Source: Dethiobacter sp. (GTDB lineage: Bacteria > Bacillota > Dethiobacteria > DTU022). From it: a stretch of DNA of 5,388 nucleotides. The notes under the pieces were generated by a model. That model did no database searches and was not told where the DNA came from. It was given only the letters and a program-made list of their open reading frames with translations. Where the stretch lies: positions 1 through 5,388 of the forward strand of contig JAGXSR010000006.1 of assembly GCA_018333405.1 (NCBI GenBank). Direction: 5' to 3'. Shown one piece after another: positions 1 to 5,337 of this stretch; the first letter of the stretch is position 1, and each line of letters begins with the position of its first letter. The position numbers and the translations under genes are program-made.

Positions 1-68
1 AAGGACGACTCTATATTTCCGTGTTCTCTTTTTAATGCGCAAATTGGACCTATGTTGTCTGTTTTCAT
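1..68 (-). CDS. N-terminus of an unidentified protein, cut by window edge
   Basis: A reading frame opens at ATG 68-66 on the minus strand and stays open to the window edge, giving 22 complete codons that begin MKTDNIGPICALKREHGN. The start lies one base after the TAA stop (72-70) of the preceding membrane-protein gene. A GAGGG Shine-Dalgarno sequence at 79-75, inside the end of that gene, is six bases from the ATG. This arrangement is typical of translational coupling within an operon, so I treat it as a real gene although only a fragment is visible. The fragment is hydrophilic with no signal peptide or membrane segment, and it is too short to assign a family. Given its partner, a glycosyltransferase or another surface-polysaccharide protein is possible, but that is only a guess from context. 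Confidence 0.6.
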   Translation of the reverse strand, partial: MKTDNIGPICALKREHGNIESS

Positions 69-69
69 T

Positions 70-1437
70 TTAAGCCCTCGGTATATAGATCAAACCGTAG
101 AAGATAAAAGAATAAACAGAAAGCAGCGCCGCCGACGACAGCAATATATACAAAGAGATCGACTTGCTAATTACCCGGCTGAAGCGTCCAAACAGGTAGG
201 CGATAATGCCTAGCACGGGGAAAAGATAGCGGCCCTGAGGCTGAAATGCCGACTCCCAGGAGAAATAGAAGGCCAGATAGAGAATATAAGCTGAAAGCAA
301 GATCAAAGCGATCAGGAAATACCTTGCCTCCCAGCCGGCCGGCCATAAGCGGTAAATGAGGAAAAGGGTCAGCACAATATACAAGATCAGCATCAGCCGG
401 TAATAATTTGCTGAACCAAAAAACTCCATATGCCCGTACGCCCCGGCAAAGGTAAAAAAAGTGCCCAAGTGCCAGTTGTAAGGCTCTCGGAACAAGGCTA
501 AAGCATCCACACCCCGCCGCTTCAGATTAAGATCGGGGTGGCCCGCGTCGATATCCCTTACGGAAGGCCTAAATTCGGGCTCAGCCGTCAACTCTTGGAT
601 CTCTCTTAAATTTTCTCCTCTGTTTGGTCCGTGAATCGAGTAATCAAGCGCATATTTGGCCGATACCAAAGCGGCGAACAAAAAAATCATAACCATGGTT
701 TTTACTAAAATCTGCCGGCGATCGCTTCTTATATATAAAAACCACAAACCCCAGATGATCAGAAATAAAAAATACAGCCGAAAATTTTCTTTGGCAAAAT
801 ATAAAAGCGTCACACTAAGTATTGTCGGTAGGCTTTTGTAAAACTGATGGACACCGGTGGGGCTGTTAAAATATTGCATCAGCCGGCTTTTGTCATTTAC
901 AAGTTGTGCGCTGATTAAGAAAGTCAGAAATATGGCAAAAGCGTCGGAATTAACATAGCTGAACGTATACCATATTTGCGGTGTAAGAAGCAGGACAGCG
1001 TAGATTAGCCACTGATCGCCCGGCGTCCTGAGCGCCATCAGAACGAGAATCAACAGCAGTAAAATATTAAACAGCCTGGCTGACAAAAGTATATTTCCGG
1101 TGAGCGGGGTAAGCAGCGCGGTAAATTTTCCGGCGGCAAGGTAATAAAAATCAGGCAGGTTCAACCTTGATTTTCCGAAAGCCGAATATGAATCAAGCGT
1201 TTCCGGGTCGCCGATAGCCGGGGGCAGCCAGTTGTCGCCGCTATAATATTCTACGGCTTCAAAGTGCACTCTCTCATCGGGGTGGCTGTCAAAAGCGCTG
1301 GTTGTGGCCATGATTACCGCCAGCGCTACCGCTGCGAGCAGCGCTGTCAGCAAAATGACTCGAAAAATATGGGGCGCGGTGGTCTTGTCGGAAAGATTTG
1401 CCGGTTCCGCGATTCTAGTCTTTACGGGTAAAAACAT
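70..1437 (-). CDS. Polytopic membrane protein, DUF2142/GT-C glycosyltransferase-like
   Basis: This 455-residue protein has roughly ten to twelve hydrophobic segments: around residues 25-45, 118-137, 142-160, 164-181, 203-215, 219-236, 246-262, 325-364 (possibly two), 371-392, 402-417 and 428-448. A short cytoplasmic-type tail precedes the first segment. Directly after it comes an extracytoplasmic loop with the acidic motif HPDERVHF (residues 52-59), the place where GT-C enzymes carry a catalytic or metal-binding acidic pair. Near the C-terminus is QPQGRYLFPVL (399-409), which I associate with DUF2142 proteins; a longer soluble loop spans about 265-325. By analogy it could use polyprenyl-phosphate sugars at the outer face of the membrane, but the activity and substrate are inferred, not shown. 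ATG 1437-1435 is preceded by GAAGGCGG (1450-1443), supporting this start. It is divergent from the rml operon and probably co-transcribed with the truncated gene at 1-68. Other polysaccharide membrane proteins (ligase, flippase) fit less well. Confidence 0.8.
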   Translation of the reverse strand: MFLPVKTRIAEPANLSDKTTAPHIFRVILLTALLAAVALAVIMATTSAFDSHPDERVHFEAVEYYSGDNWLPPAIGDPETLDSYSAFGKSRLNLPDFYYLAAGKFTALLTPLTGNILLSARLFNILLLLILVLMALRTPGDQWLIYAVLLLTPQIWYTFSYVNSDAFAIFLTFLISAQLVNDKSRLMQYFNSPTGVHQFYKSLPTILSVTLLYFAKENFRLYFLFLIIWGLWFLYIRSDRRQILVKTMVMIFLFAALVSAKYALDYSIHGPNRGENLREIQELTAEPEFRPSVRDIDAGHPDLNLKRRGVDALALFREPYNWHLGTFFTFAGAYGHMEFFGSANYYRLMLILYIVLTLFLIYRLWPAGWEARYFLIALILLSAYILYLAFYFSWESAFQPQGRYLFPVLGIIAYLFGRFSRVISKSISLYILLSSAALLSVYSFIFYGLIYIPRA

Positions 1438-1462
1438 GTTTACCGCCTTCTTTGCCAGTTGT

Positions 1463-1474
1463 TACCGTACGGTA
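1463..1474. promoter_or_regulatory. Perfect 12-bp palindrome in the 5' leader of the membrane-protein gene
   Basis: TACCGTACGGTA reads the same on both strands. It lies 25 bases before the ATG at 1437 and about 150 bases downstream of the predicted minus-strand promoter. A perfect palindrome of this size could be an operator half-site pair, or a small RNA hairpin close to the ribosome binding site. No specific regulator is indicated, and a chance palindrome is possible. Confidence 0.3.
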
Positions 1475-1625
1475 GAGCGGCCAAACGCACAAATTCATAA
1501 TTCAGGGCCAGGCTGTGAAGCACAAAACCCAAATACCCTTAAAAGAAGTATCCGCAAGAAGCGTATAGATGGTATACTGTTTTAGTGTATATCAATACAT
1601 GGGCGAGGCGCCGGTTCCAATGAAA

Positions 1626-1654
1626 ATTATAGAGAAATGTAAAGATAAAGTCAA
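1626..1654 (-). promoter_or_regulatory. Sigma-A/sigma-70-type promoter for the minus-strand operon
   Basis: Read on the minus strand, TTGACT (1654-1649) is followed by exactly 17 bases and then TATAAT (1631-1626). The -35 has one mismatch from consensus, the -10 is perfect and the spacing is optimal. Transcription would start near 1619-1621 and run leftward into the membrane-protein gene at 1437, leaving an untranslated leader of about 180 bases. The spacer and downstream bases are AT-rich, as expected for a strong housekeeping promoter. Confidence 0.75.
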
Positions 1655-1676
1655 TGGCTATTAAAAACCGAAGCGG

Positions 1677-1685
1677 TGCTATATT
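1677..1685 (+). promoter_or_regulatory. Candidate extended -10 promoter for the rml operon
   Basis: TGCTATATT matches an extended -10 element (TGnTATAAT) with one mismatch. No convincing -35 hexamer lies 16-18 bases upstream, so it would depend on the TG extension or an activator. Transcription would start near 1692, inside the 1684-1711 tandem repeat. It stands back to back with the minus-strand promoter, with 22 bases between the two elements. This is the best plus-strand candidate I could find, but it is weak. Confidence 0.3.
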
Positions 1686-1711
1686 CTGAATTCTGATTTC
1701 TGAATTCTGAT
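1684..1711. repeat. Tandem repeat, 2 x 14 bp (4 x TTCTGAW)
   Basis: Four consecutive heptamers occur: TTCTGAA, TTCTGAT, TTCTGAA, TTCTGAT. This makes two perfect copies of a 14-bp unit. Similar TTCTGA/GAATTC-rich runs turn up between genes in many bacteria and may simply be slippage-prone simple sequence. Here the repeat covers the predicted transcription start of the rml operon and lies 9 bases upstream of a GGAG motif, so copy-number change could alter expression. Confidence 0.85.
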
Positions 1712-1727
1712 TGGGCAAGGTAGGAGT

Positions 1728-1742
1728 TCATAAACGTTATGA
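1728..1742. promoter_or_regulatory. Inverted repeat TCATAA-N3-TTATGA
   Basis: Two perfect 6-bp arms (1728-1733 and 1737-1742) flank a 3-base spacer. The right arm includes the ATG of the possible leader ORF at 1739. It could be a small operator or an RNA hairpin limiting access to that ATG. The arms are short, so chance cannot be excluded. Confidence 0.25.
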
Positions 1743-1819
1743 CGAATAAATCAGGCGGGGGCGGCAGATCAGGCCGCGGCCGGCAAGGCAACTTGATTAT
1801 GCAGATGAGGTGGCGATGA
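1739..1819 (+). CDS. Possible 26-codon leader ORF upstream of rmlB
   Basis: ATG 1739 opens a frame of 26 codons ending at TGA 1817-1819, one base before the rmlB start at 1821. The peptide is Gly/Arg-rich, beginning MTNKSGGGGRSGRGRQ, with no similarity to a known family that I can name. TAGGAG at 1721-1726 lies 12 bases before the ATG, a rather long spacing. The rmlB Shine-Dalgarno sequence falls inside the ORF's last codons, so ribosomes finishing it could re-initiate at rmlB. Against it: the composition is low-complexity, partly from a repeated ATCAGGC (1750-1756 and 1768-1774) and the palindrome GGCCGCGGCC (1772-1781). It may be translated as a coupling leader, or not at all. Confidence 0.25.
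   Translation: MTNKSGGGGRSGRGRQGNLIMQMRWR
1808..1813 (+). promoter_or_regulatory. Ribosome binding site deciding the TTG start of rmlB
   Basis: AGGTGG lies seven bases before TTG 1821. The nearby ATG at 1816 is in another frame and hits a stop after five codons. The protein from TTG begins directly with the Rossmann strand RILVTGGAGFIG, so TTG is the natural start. Confidence 0.7.
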
Positions 1820-1820
1820 A

Positions 1821-2876
1821 TTGCGTATTTTAGTCACAGGCGGAGCGGGCTTTATCGGTTCGAATTTTTTAAACTGTTATCTGCCCTCTTATCCGGAGCA
1901 TACATTTATCAACCTGGACGCGCTTACATACGCAGCCAACCTGATCAATCTGAAAGGGGTGGCGGCCCGGCCCAATTATCGTTTTGAACGCGGCGATATC
2001 AGCGATTACAGCCGGGTCAGGGAGATTTTTGAACAGCACGATCCGGACCTGGTCGTTCACTTTGCGGCGGAAAGTCACGTGGACCGGAGTATTGTCGGCC
2101 CGGCCGATTTTGTCCGGACAAATATAACCGGCACTTTTAACCTGCTTGAAGTATGCCGCGGAATGTGGGGCCGGAAAGAGGGCAAACTGTTTCACCAGGT
2201 CAGCACCGACGAGGTCTACGGCTCCCTGGGACCATCCGGACTGTTTGCCGAAACAAGCCCGTATGCCCCCAGCAGCCCATATTCCGCTTCCAAGGCTGCC
2301 GGCGATCACCTAGTCAGAGCATATGCCCATACTTACGGTTTACCGGTCACCATCACCAACTGCTCCAATAACTACGGTCCGTTTCAGTTTCCGGAAAAGC
2401 TGATCCCGCTGATCATTATAAATGCCCTCGAGGGCAGGCCTCTGCCTGTTTACGGCTTGGGAGAAAATGTGCGGGACTGGCTTTTCGTGGAAGATCACTG
2501 CGCGGCGATCTGGGCGGTAATCCATCGGGGCAAACGCGGGGAAACTTATAATATCGGCGGCGCCAACGAGTGGAGAAACATTGATATCGTTCATCGGATC
2601 TGCGATGTACTGGGAGAAGAAACTCAAACAAACCCGGATATTTATAAAAAATTAATTACTTTTGTTCAGGATCGACCCGGACATGATCTGCGCTACGCCA
2701 TCGATGACCTGAAAATTAAGCGGGAGCTGGGATGGCAGCCCAATGAGACTTTTGCCACAGGATTACGGAAAACTATCCGCTGGTACCTGGACAACCAGTC
2801 CTGGGTAGAGAGCGTTAAAACAGGCGATTACCGGAAATGGATGGAACAAAACTATCGTGAACGGCTGACCGGATAA
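1821..2876 (+). CDS. rmlB (rfbB): dTDP-glucose 4,6-dehydratase
   Basis: This 351-residue cytoplasmic enzyme converts dTDP-D-glucose to dTDP-4-keto-6-deoxy-D-glucose with bound NAD+, the second step of the dTDP-L-rhamnose pathway and a branch point to other dTDP-deoxysugars. It is an extended short-chain dehydrogenase of normal length for RmlB. Visible signatures, in order, are the NAD-binding GGAGFIG (residues 7-13), FAAESHVDRS (81-90), STDEVYG (128-134) with the Thr-Asp-Glu set used for dehydration, YSASK (154-158) with the catalytic Tyr and Lys, NCSNNYGPFQFPEKLIPL (180-197), RDWLFVEDH (218-226) and DRPGHDLRYAID (284-295). These separate it from UDP-galactose epimerases and GDP-mannose dehydratases. 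It starts at TTG and is the first gene of the four-gene operon, 81 bases before rmlA. I see no missing residues or truncation. Confidence 0.97.
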   Translation: MRILVTGGAGFIGSNFLNCYLPSYPEHTFINLDALTYAANLINLKGVAARPNYRFERGDISDYSRVREIFEQHDPDLVVHFAAESHVDRSIVGPADFVRTNITGTFNLLEVCRGMWGRKEGKLFHQVSTDEVYGSLGPSGLFAETSPYAPSSPYSASKAAGDHLVRAYAHTYGLPVTITNCSNNYGPFQFPEKLIPLIIINALEGRPLPVYGLGENVRDWLFVEDHCAAIWAVIHRGKRGETYNIGGANEWRNIDIVHRICDVLGEETQTNPDIYKKLITFVQDRPGHDLRYAIDDLKIKRELGWQPNETFATGLRKTIRWYLDNQSWVESVKTGDYRKWMEQNYRERLTG

Positions 2877-2917
2877 GGAAGTTGCCATCGGTGTATTCTC
2901 GTTGAGTCCGATGCAGC

Positions 2918-2936
2918 CTGGCAGGCAGTCTGCCGG
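2918..2936 (+). other. Small hairpin between rmlB and rmlA
   Basis: CTGGCAG (2918-2924) can pair with CTGCCGG (2930-2936) around a five-base loop, giving a seven-pair stem with one T-G wobble. It is followed by TATAAAAAAGG rather than a T-run, so it does not look like an intrinsic terminator. It might affect mRNA stability or entry at the rmlA Shine-Dalgarno sequence, which begins about ten bases further on. Confidence 0.35.
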
Positions 2937-2957
2937 ATATAAAAAAGGAGTAGAGAG

Positions 2958-3821
2958 ATGAAGGGGATTATATTGGCCGGCGGCGCCGGCACCAGGCTGT
3001 ATCCATGCACTGCTTCCACCAGCAAACAGTTGTTGCCGGTCTATGATAAGCCGATGATCTACTACCCGCTATCTACGCTGATGCTGGCCGGGATCAGAAA
3101 GATATTGATCATTTCCACGCCGGAGGATACGCCTAAATTTGCCTCTGTCCTCGGCAACGGGGAGCAGCTGGGTTTGGATATTTCGTTCAGGGTGCAGGAA
3201 ACCCCGGGCGGGATCGCCCAGGCTTTTTTAGTCGGGGAAACGTTCATCAACGGTGACAGCGTTTGTCTGATCCTGGGCGATAATATATTCTACGGGCATG
3301 GCTTGCCCGAGCTGCTGCGGCGGGGTGGAAACTTAAGCCAAGGGGCACTGGTTTTCGGTTACTGGGTCAACGATCCGGAGCGCTACGGGGTCGTGGAATT
3401 TGACAGCGGCGGAACGGTGCTCAGCATTGAAGAGAAGCCGCGTCGGCCGAAGTCCAATTATGCTGTGCCGGGGATATATTTTTATGATCCGCAGGTGGTA
3501 CGGATTGCCAGGGGCTTACGGCCGTCCGCGCGCGGCGAGCTGGAAATTACTGATGTGAATAAGGCGTATCTGGAAAACAAGCAGCTTTCTGTCGAGATGC
3601 TGGGCCGGGGTATTGCCTGGCTGGACACCGGAACACCGGACAGCCTTCTGGAAGCGGCCGGCTTTGTGGCCACTATTGAGCGCAGGCAGGGTTTAAAAAT
3701 TGCCTGTATCGAAGAGGTGGCTTACCATATGGGCTATATTGATGACGGCCGGATGCGCAATTTGGTCTATAAGCTACCCAGGAGCACCTATAAGGAATAC
3801 CTGGAAAGAATATTGAAATAG
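2958..3821 (+). CDS. rmlA (rfbA): Glucose-1-phosphate thymidylyltransferase
   Basis: This 287-residue nucleotidyltransferase joins dTTP and glucose-1-phosphate to make dTDP-glucose and pyrophosphate, the committed first step of the pathway. It acts in the cytoplasm, and family members are typically tetramers inhibited by the end product dTDP-rhamnose. The N-terminal signature GGAGTRLYPCT (residues 8-18) with KQLLPVYDKPMIYYPLSTL (23-41) forms the nucleotide and Mg2+ binding loop. LGDNIFYG (106-113) holds the metal-binding Asp, followed by DPERYGVVEFD (139-149), EEKP (158-161), PGIYFYD (171-177), ARGELEITDVN (191-201) and AWLDTGTPDSLLEA (220-233). Length and motifs match the bacterial short-form RmlA. 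AAGGAG at 2945-2950 is seven bases from the ATG and fixes the start. The gene ends with TAG, 45-60 bases before the epimerase-like gene, depending on that gene's start. Confidence 0.97.
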   Translation: MKGIILAGGAGTRLYPCTASTSKQLLPVYDKPMIYYPLSTLMLAGIRKILIISTPEDTPKFASVLGNGEQLGLDISFRVQETPGGIAQAFLVGETFINGDSVCLILGDNIFYGHGLPELLRRGGNLSQGALVFGYWVNDPERYGVVEFDSGGTVLSIEEKPRRPKSNYAVPGIYFYDPQVVRIARGLRPSARGELEITDVNKAYLENKQLSVEMLGRGIAWLDTGTPDSLLEAAGFVATIERRQGLKIACIEEVAYHMGYIDDGRMRNLVYKLPRSTYKEYLERILK

Positions 3822-3868
3822 ATGCGCACATGGCCGCAGAATGCTTGAAGAGATGATCAAAAGCGGAT

Positions 3869-3872
3869 GGAG
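3869..3872 (+). promoter_or_regulatory. Ribosome binding site favouring ATG 3882 for the epimerase-like gene
   Basis: GGAG lies nine bases before ATG 3882. The upstream in-frame ATG at 3867 has only a distant GAAGAG (3847-3852) fourteen bases away. The GGAG itself begins inside that upstream ATG, so the shorter start looks better by spacing. Confidence 0.5.
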
Positions 3873-3881
3873 CTAAAGCGA

Positions 3882-4385
3882 ATGGTGGATGAAAAAAACA
3901 GGGGTTCTGAGTGGTTTAAAAAACCGATCGAGGGGGTAATCATTAAAAAACTGGTCAAGCATCCTGACCGGCGCGGTTTTTTATGCGAAACTTTCCGACT
4001 GGACGAGCTGCCCGCGGATCTTAAACCGGTTATGAGTTACGTTTCCTATACCGAGCCGGGTGTAGCCCGGGGCCCGCACGAACACCGGGAGCAAACCGAT
4101 ATCTTTGCTTTCATCGGTCCAGGGAATTTTCTGTTAAAACTGTGGGACAACCGCAGAAACAGCCTGACCAGGGGAAGCTGGATGGAAATTGTCGCCGGCC
4201 GGGACAACCCGCTTACCGTGATTATACCCCCGGGCGTAGTGCACGGTTACCGGAATATTTCCGCTGCCGGGCGCGGCATGGTTTTAAATTTTGCCGACAG
4301 GCTGTACATGGGCTGGGGCCGTCAGGAGGCGGTGGATGAGATCCGGCATGAGGACGATCCCGACAGCCCGTTCAGTTTGGATTAA
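3882..4385 (+). CDS. Short RmlC-type cupin, dTDP-4-dehydrorhamnose 3,5-epimerase family
   Basis: Starting at ATG 3882 the protein has 167 residues (172 from ATG 3867), shorter than classical RmlC at about 180-200. It shares the RmlC fold signatures: PDRRGFLCETF near the N-terminus, RGPHEH (residues 63-68) where RmlC has RGLH with its catalytic His, and PPGVVHGYRN (116-125) for the second cupin motif. The HEHRE and PxGxxHxxxN pattern is close to a metal-binding cupin. Compared from memory with M. tuberculosis RmlC, His62 is kept as H66 and His119 as H121. Lys72 falls at D73, Tyr132 at N136, and the C-terminal segment holding the dyad Asp is absent. It resembles a widespread short subfamily with HxHxxQTDxF and PPGVxHG motifs. 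Its operon position implies C3/C5 epimerisation of the 4-keto-6-deoxy sugar, but the chemistry is uncertain, so I give no rmlC symbol. It ends 18 bases before rmlD. Confidence 0.8.
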   Translation: MVDEKNRGSEWFKKPIEGVIIKKLVKHPDRRGFLCETFRLDELPADLKPVMSYVSYTEPGVARGPHEHREQTDIFAFIGPGNFLLKLWDNRRNSLTRGSWMEIVAGRDNPLTVIIPPGVVHGYRNISAAGRGMVLNFADRLYMGWGRQEAVDEIRHEDDPDSPFSLD

Positions 4386-4393
4386 GCGAATCC

Positions 4394-4402
4394 AGGTGAG
4401 GG
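4394..4402 (+). promoter_or_regulatory. Ribosome binding site for rmlD with two possible starts
   Basis: AGGTGAGGG precedes both GTG 4404 and, two codons later, TTG 4410. The AGGTGA part is four bases from GTG, while GAGG (4398-4401) is eight bases from TTG. Both geometries are acceptable, and the proteins differ only by two N-terminal residues. Confidence 0.5.
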
Positions 4403-4403
4403 T

Positions 4404-5294
4404 GTGCCATTGACCAAAATATTGCTGTTGGGCAAAAGCGGCCAGGTCGGCTGGGAGCTGCAAAAGATCCTGCCTTTGCTGGGAGAACTGGTCGCAGTGG
4501 GCAGCGCAGAACTTGATTTAACGGATTTTAACGCGGTGCGTCGGCTGGTGAGAGAGCTTAAGCCGGAAATAATCGTTAACGCCGCCGCTTATACCGCCGT
4601 TGACCGGGCCGAAGAGGAAGCGGAGCGGGCGATGGCGATAAACGCGACCGCTCCGGGGGTTTTGGCGGAAGAGGCGGCCCGGATCGGCGCCTGGGTGGCG
4701 CACTACTCCACAGATTATATTTTTGACGGCAAAAAAGGCTCGCCCTATCTGGAAGAAGATAGCCCTAATCCGCTCACCGTCTATGGCCAAAGCAAACTGG
4801 CCGGAGAAAAAGCGATCCGTGAGACCGGAGCGGCGCATCTGATATTCCGGACCAGCTGGGTTTACGGACTGCGCGGGAAAAATTTCCTGCTGTCCATTTT
4901 GCGCCTGGCCAGGGAAAAGGAAGAGCTGGGTATCGTGGATGATCAGATCGGGACACCTAACTGGTGCAGGACGCTGGCTGAAGCGACCGCCTGCGCTATA
5001 GAATGTATAAACTGTAACCCGGCAATAAAGAGCGGGCTGTCCGGGATCTATCATCTTTCCGCCGCCGGGAAAACCAACTGGTATGAATTTGCCGGCCGGA
5101 TTCTGGCGGCCGATCCGCTTAAACAAGAGCAGCTGTGCCGGAAGCTAAACCCTATTAAAACGGACAGCTATCCTGCCGCCGCCAGGCGGCCTCTCTATTC
5201 CGTGCTCGACAACAGAAAATTTCAGGCTGCGTTTGGATTTCTGTTTAAACAGTGGGACTGCTATTTGCGGGATCTGTTCGGGGAAGGCGCTTAA
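4404..5294 (+). CDS. rmlD (rfbD): dTDP-4-dehydrorhamnose reductase
   Basis: This 296-residue NAD(P)H-dependent enzyme carries out the last pathway step, reducing the C4 keto group of dTDP-4-dehydro-L-rhamnose to give dTDP-L-rhamnose in the cytoplasm. It is an extended short-chain dehydrogenase of usual RmlD length. Visible motifs are the cofactor loop GKSGQVG (residues 10-16), VNAAAYTAVDRAE (58-70), STDYIFDG (102-109), YGQSK (127-131) with the catalytic Tyr and Lys, RTSWVYG (149-155), DDQIGTPN (179-186) and the C-terminal RRPLYSVLDN (261-270). The GTG start is used here; TTG 4410 is an alternative. It is the last rml gene, and no obvious terminator follows before the repeat near the window end. 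If the upstream epimerase-like protein does not act at both C3 and C5, the actual substrate of this reductase could differ. Confidence 0.95.
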   Translation: MPLTKILLLGKSGQVGWELQKILPLLGELVAVGSAELDLTDFNAVRRLVRELKPEIIVNAAAYTAVDRAEEEAERAMAINATAPGVLAEEAARIGAWVAHYSTDYIFDGKKGSPYLEEDSPNPLTVYGQSKLAGEKAIRETGAAHLIFRTSWVYGLRGKNFLLSILRLAREKEELGIVDDQIGTPNWCRTLAEATACAIECINCNPAIKSGLSGIYHLSAAGKTNWYEFAGRILAADPLKQEQLCRKLNPIKTDSYPAAARRPLYSVLDNRKFQAAFGFLFKQWDCYLRDLFGEGA

Positions 5295-5337
5295 GTCTTC
5301 TTAAAGGCGGCTTAGGCGCGAAGCGGGAGGAAAATAA

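Larger units (their letters stand above)
1438..1820. other. Divergent intergenic regulatory region (383 bp)
   Basis: This stretch separates the minus-strand membrane-protein gene from the plus-strand rml operon and must hold the start signals of both. It contains a strong minus-strand promoter (1626-1654), a weaker plus-strand extended -10 candidate (1677-1685), a tandem repeat (1684-1711), a 12-bp palindrome (1463-1474), an inverted repeat (1728-1742) and a possible leader ORF (1739-1819). Two more small inverted repeats sit in the AT-rich part: GTATA-N5-TATAC at 1563-1577 and TGTAT-N4-ATACA at 1586-1599. I found no tRNA and no riboswitch that I recognise. An open plus-strand frame running from 1304 to 1585 is antisense to the 5' end of the membrane-protein gene and looks non-coding. 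Confidence 0.75.

Noticed and set aside
1573..1578. TATACT as a plus-strand -10 for rmlB
   Set aside because: No acceptable -35 lies at 16-18 bases upstream and it would give a very long leader; it is also part of a small inverted repeat.
1304..1585. A 93-codon plus-strand open frame across the membrane-protein start
   Set aside because: It overlaps the 5' end of the well-supported minus-strand gene and its leader, and the protein has no recognisable features.
1438..1625. A known riboswitch in the minus-strand leader
   Set aside because: I compared it by eye with the c-di-GMP (GEMM) consensus and found no match to its conserved core, and I recognised no other class; only small unconnected inverted repeats are visible.
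1869..2309. A 146-codon minus-strand open frame opposite rmlB
   Set aside because: It is antisense to conserved dehydratase motifs and has no family signature.
2919..2934. A sigma-54-like TGGCA-N-TGCC arrangement upstream of rmlA
   Set aside because: The GG-GC spacing fits, but it coincides with a hairpin, and transcription would begin on the rmlA Shine-Dalgarno sequence; a chance match is more likely.
3841..3876. A short ORF (MLEEMIKSGWS) overlapping the start of the epimerase-like gene
   Set aside because: Only 11 codons, no proper ribosome binding site and out of frame with the real gene.
4518..5126. A 202-codon minus-strand open frame opposite rmlD
   Set aside because: It lies wholly within rmlD, has no recognisable domain and reads as a composition artefact of the complementary strand; rmlD has full family motifs.
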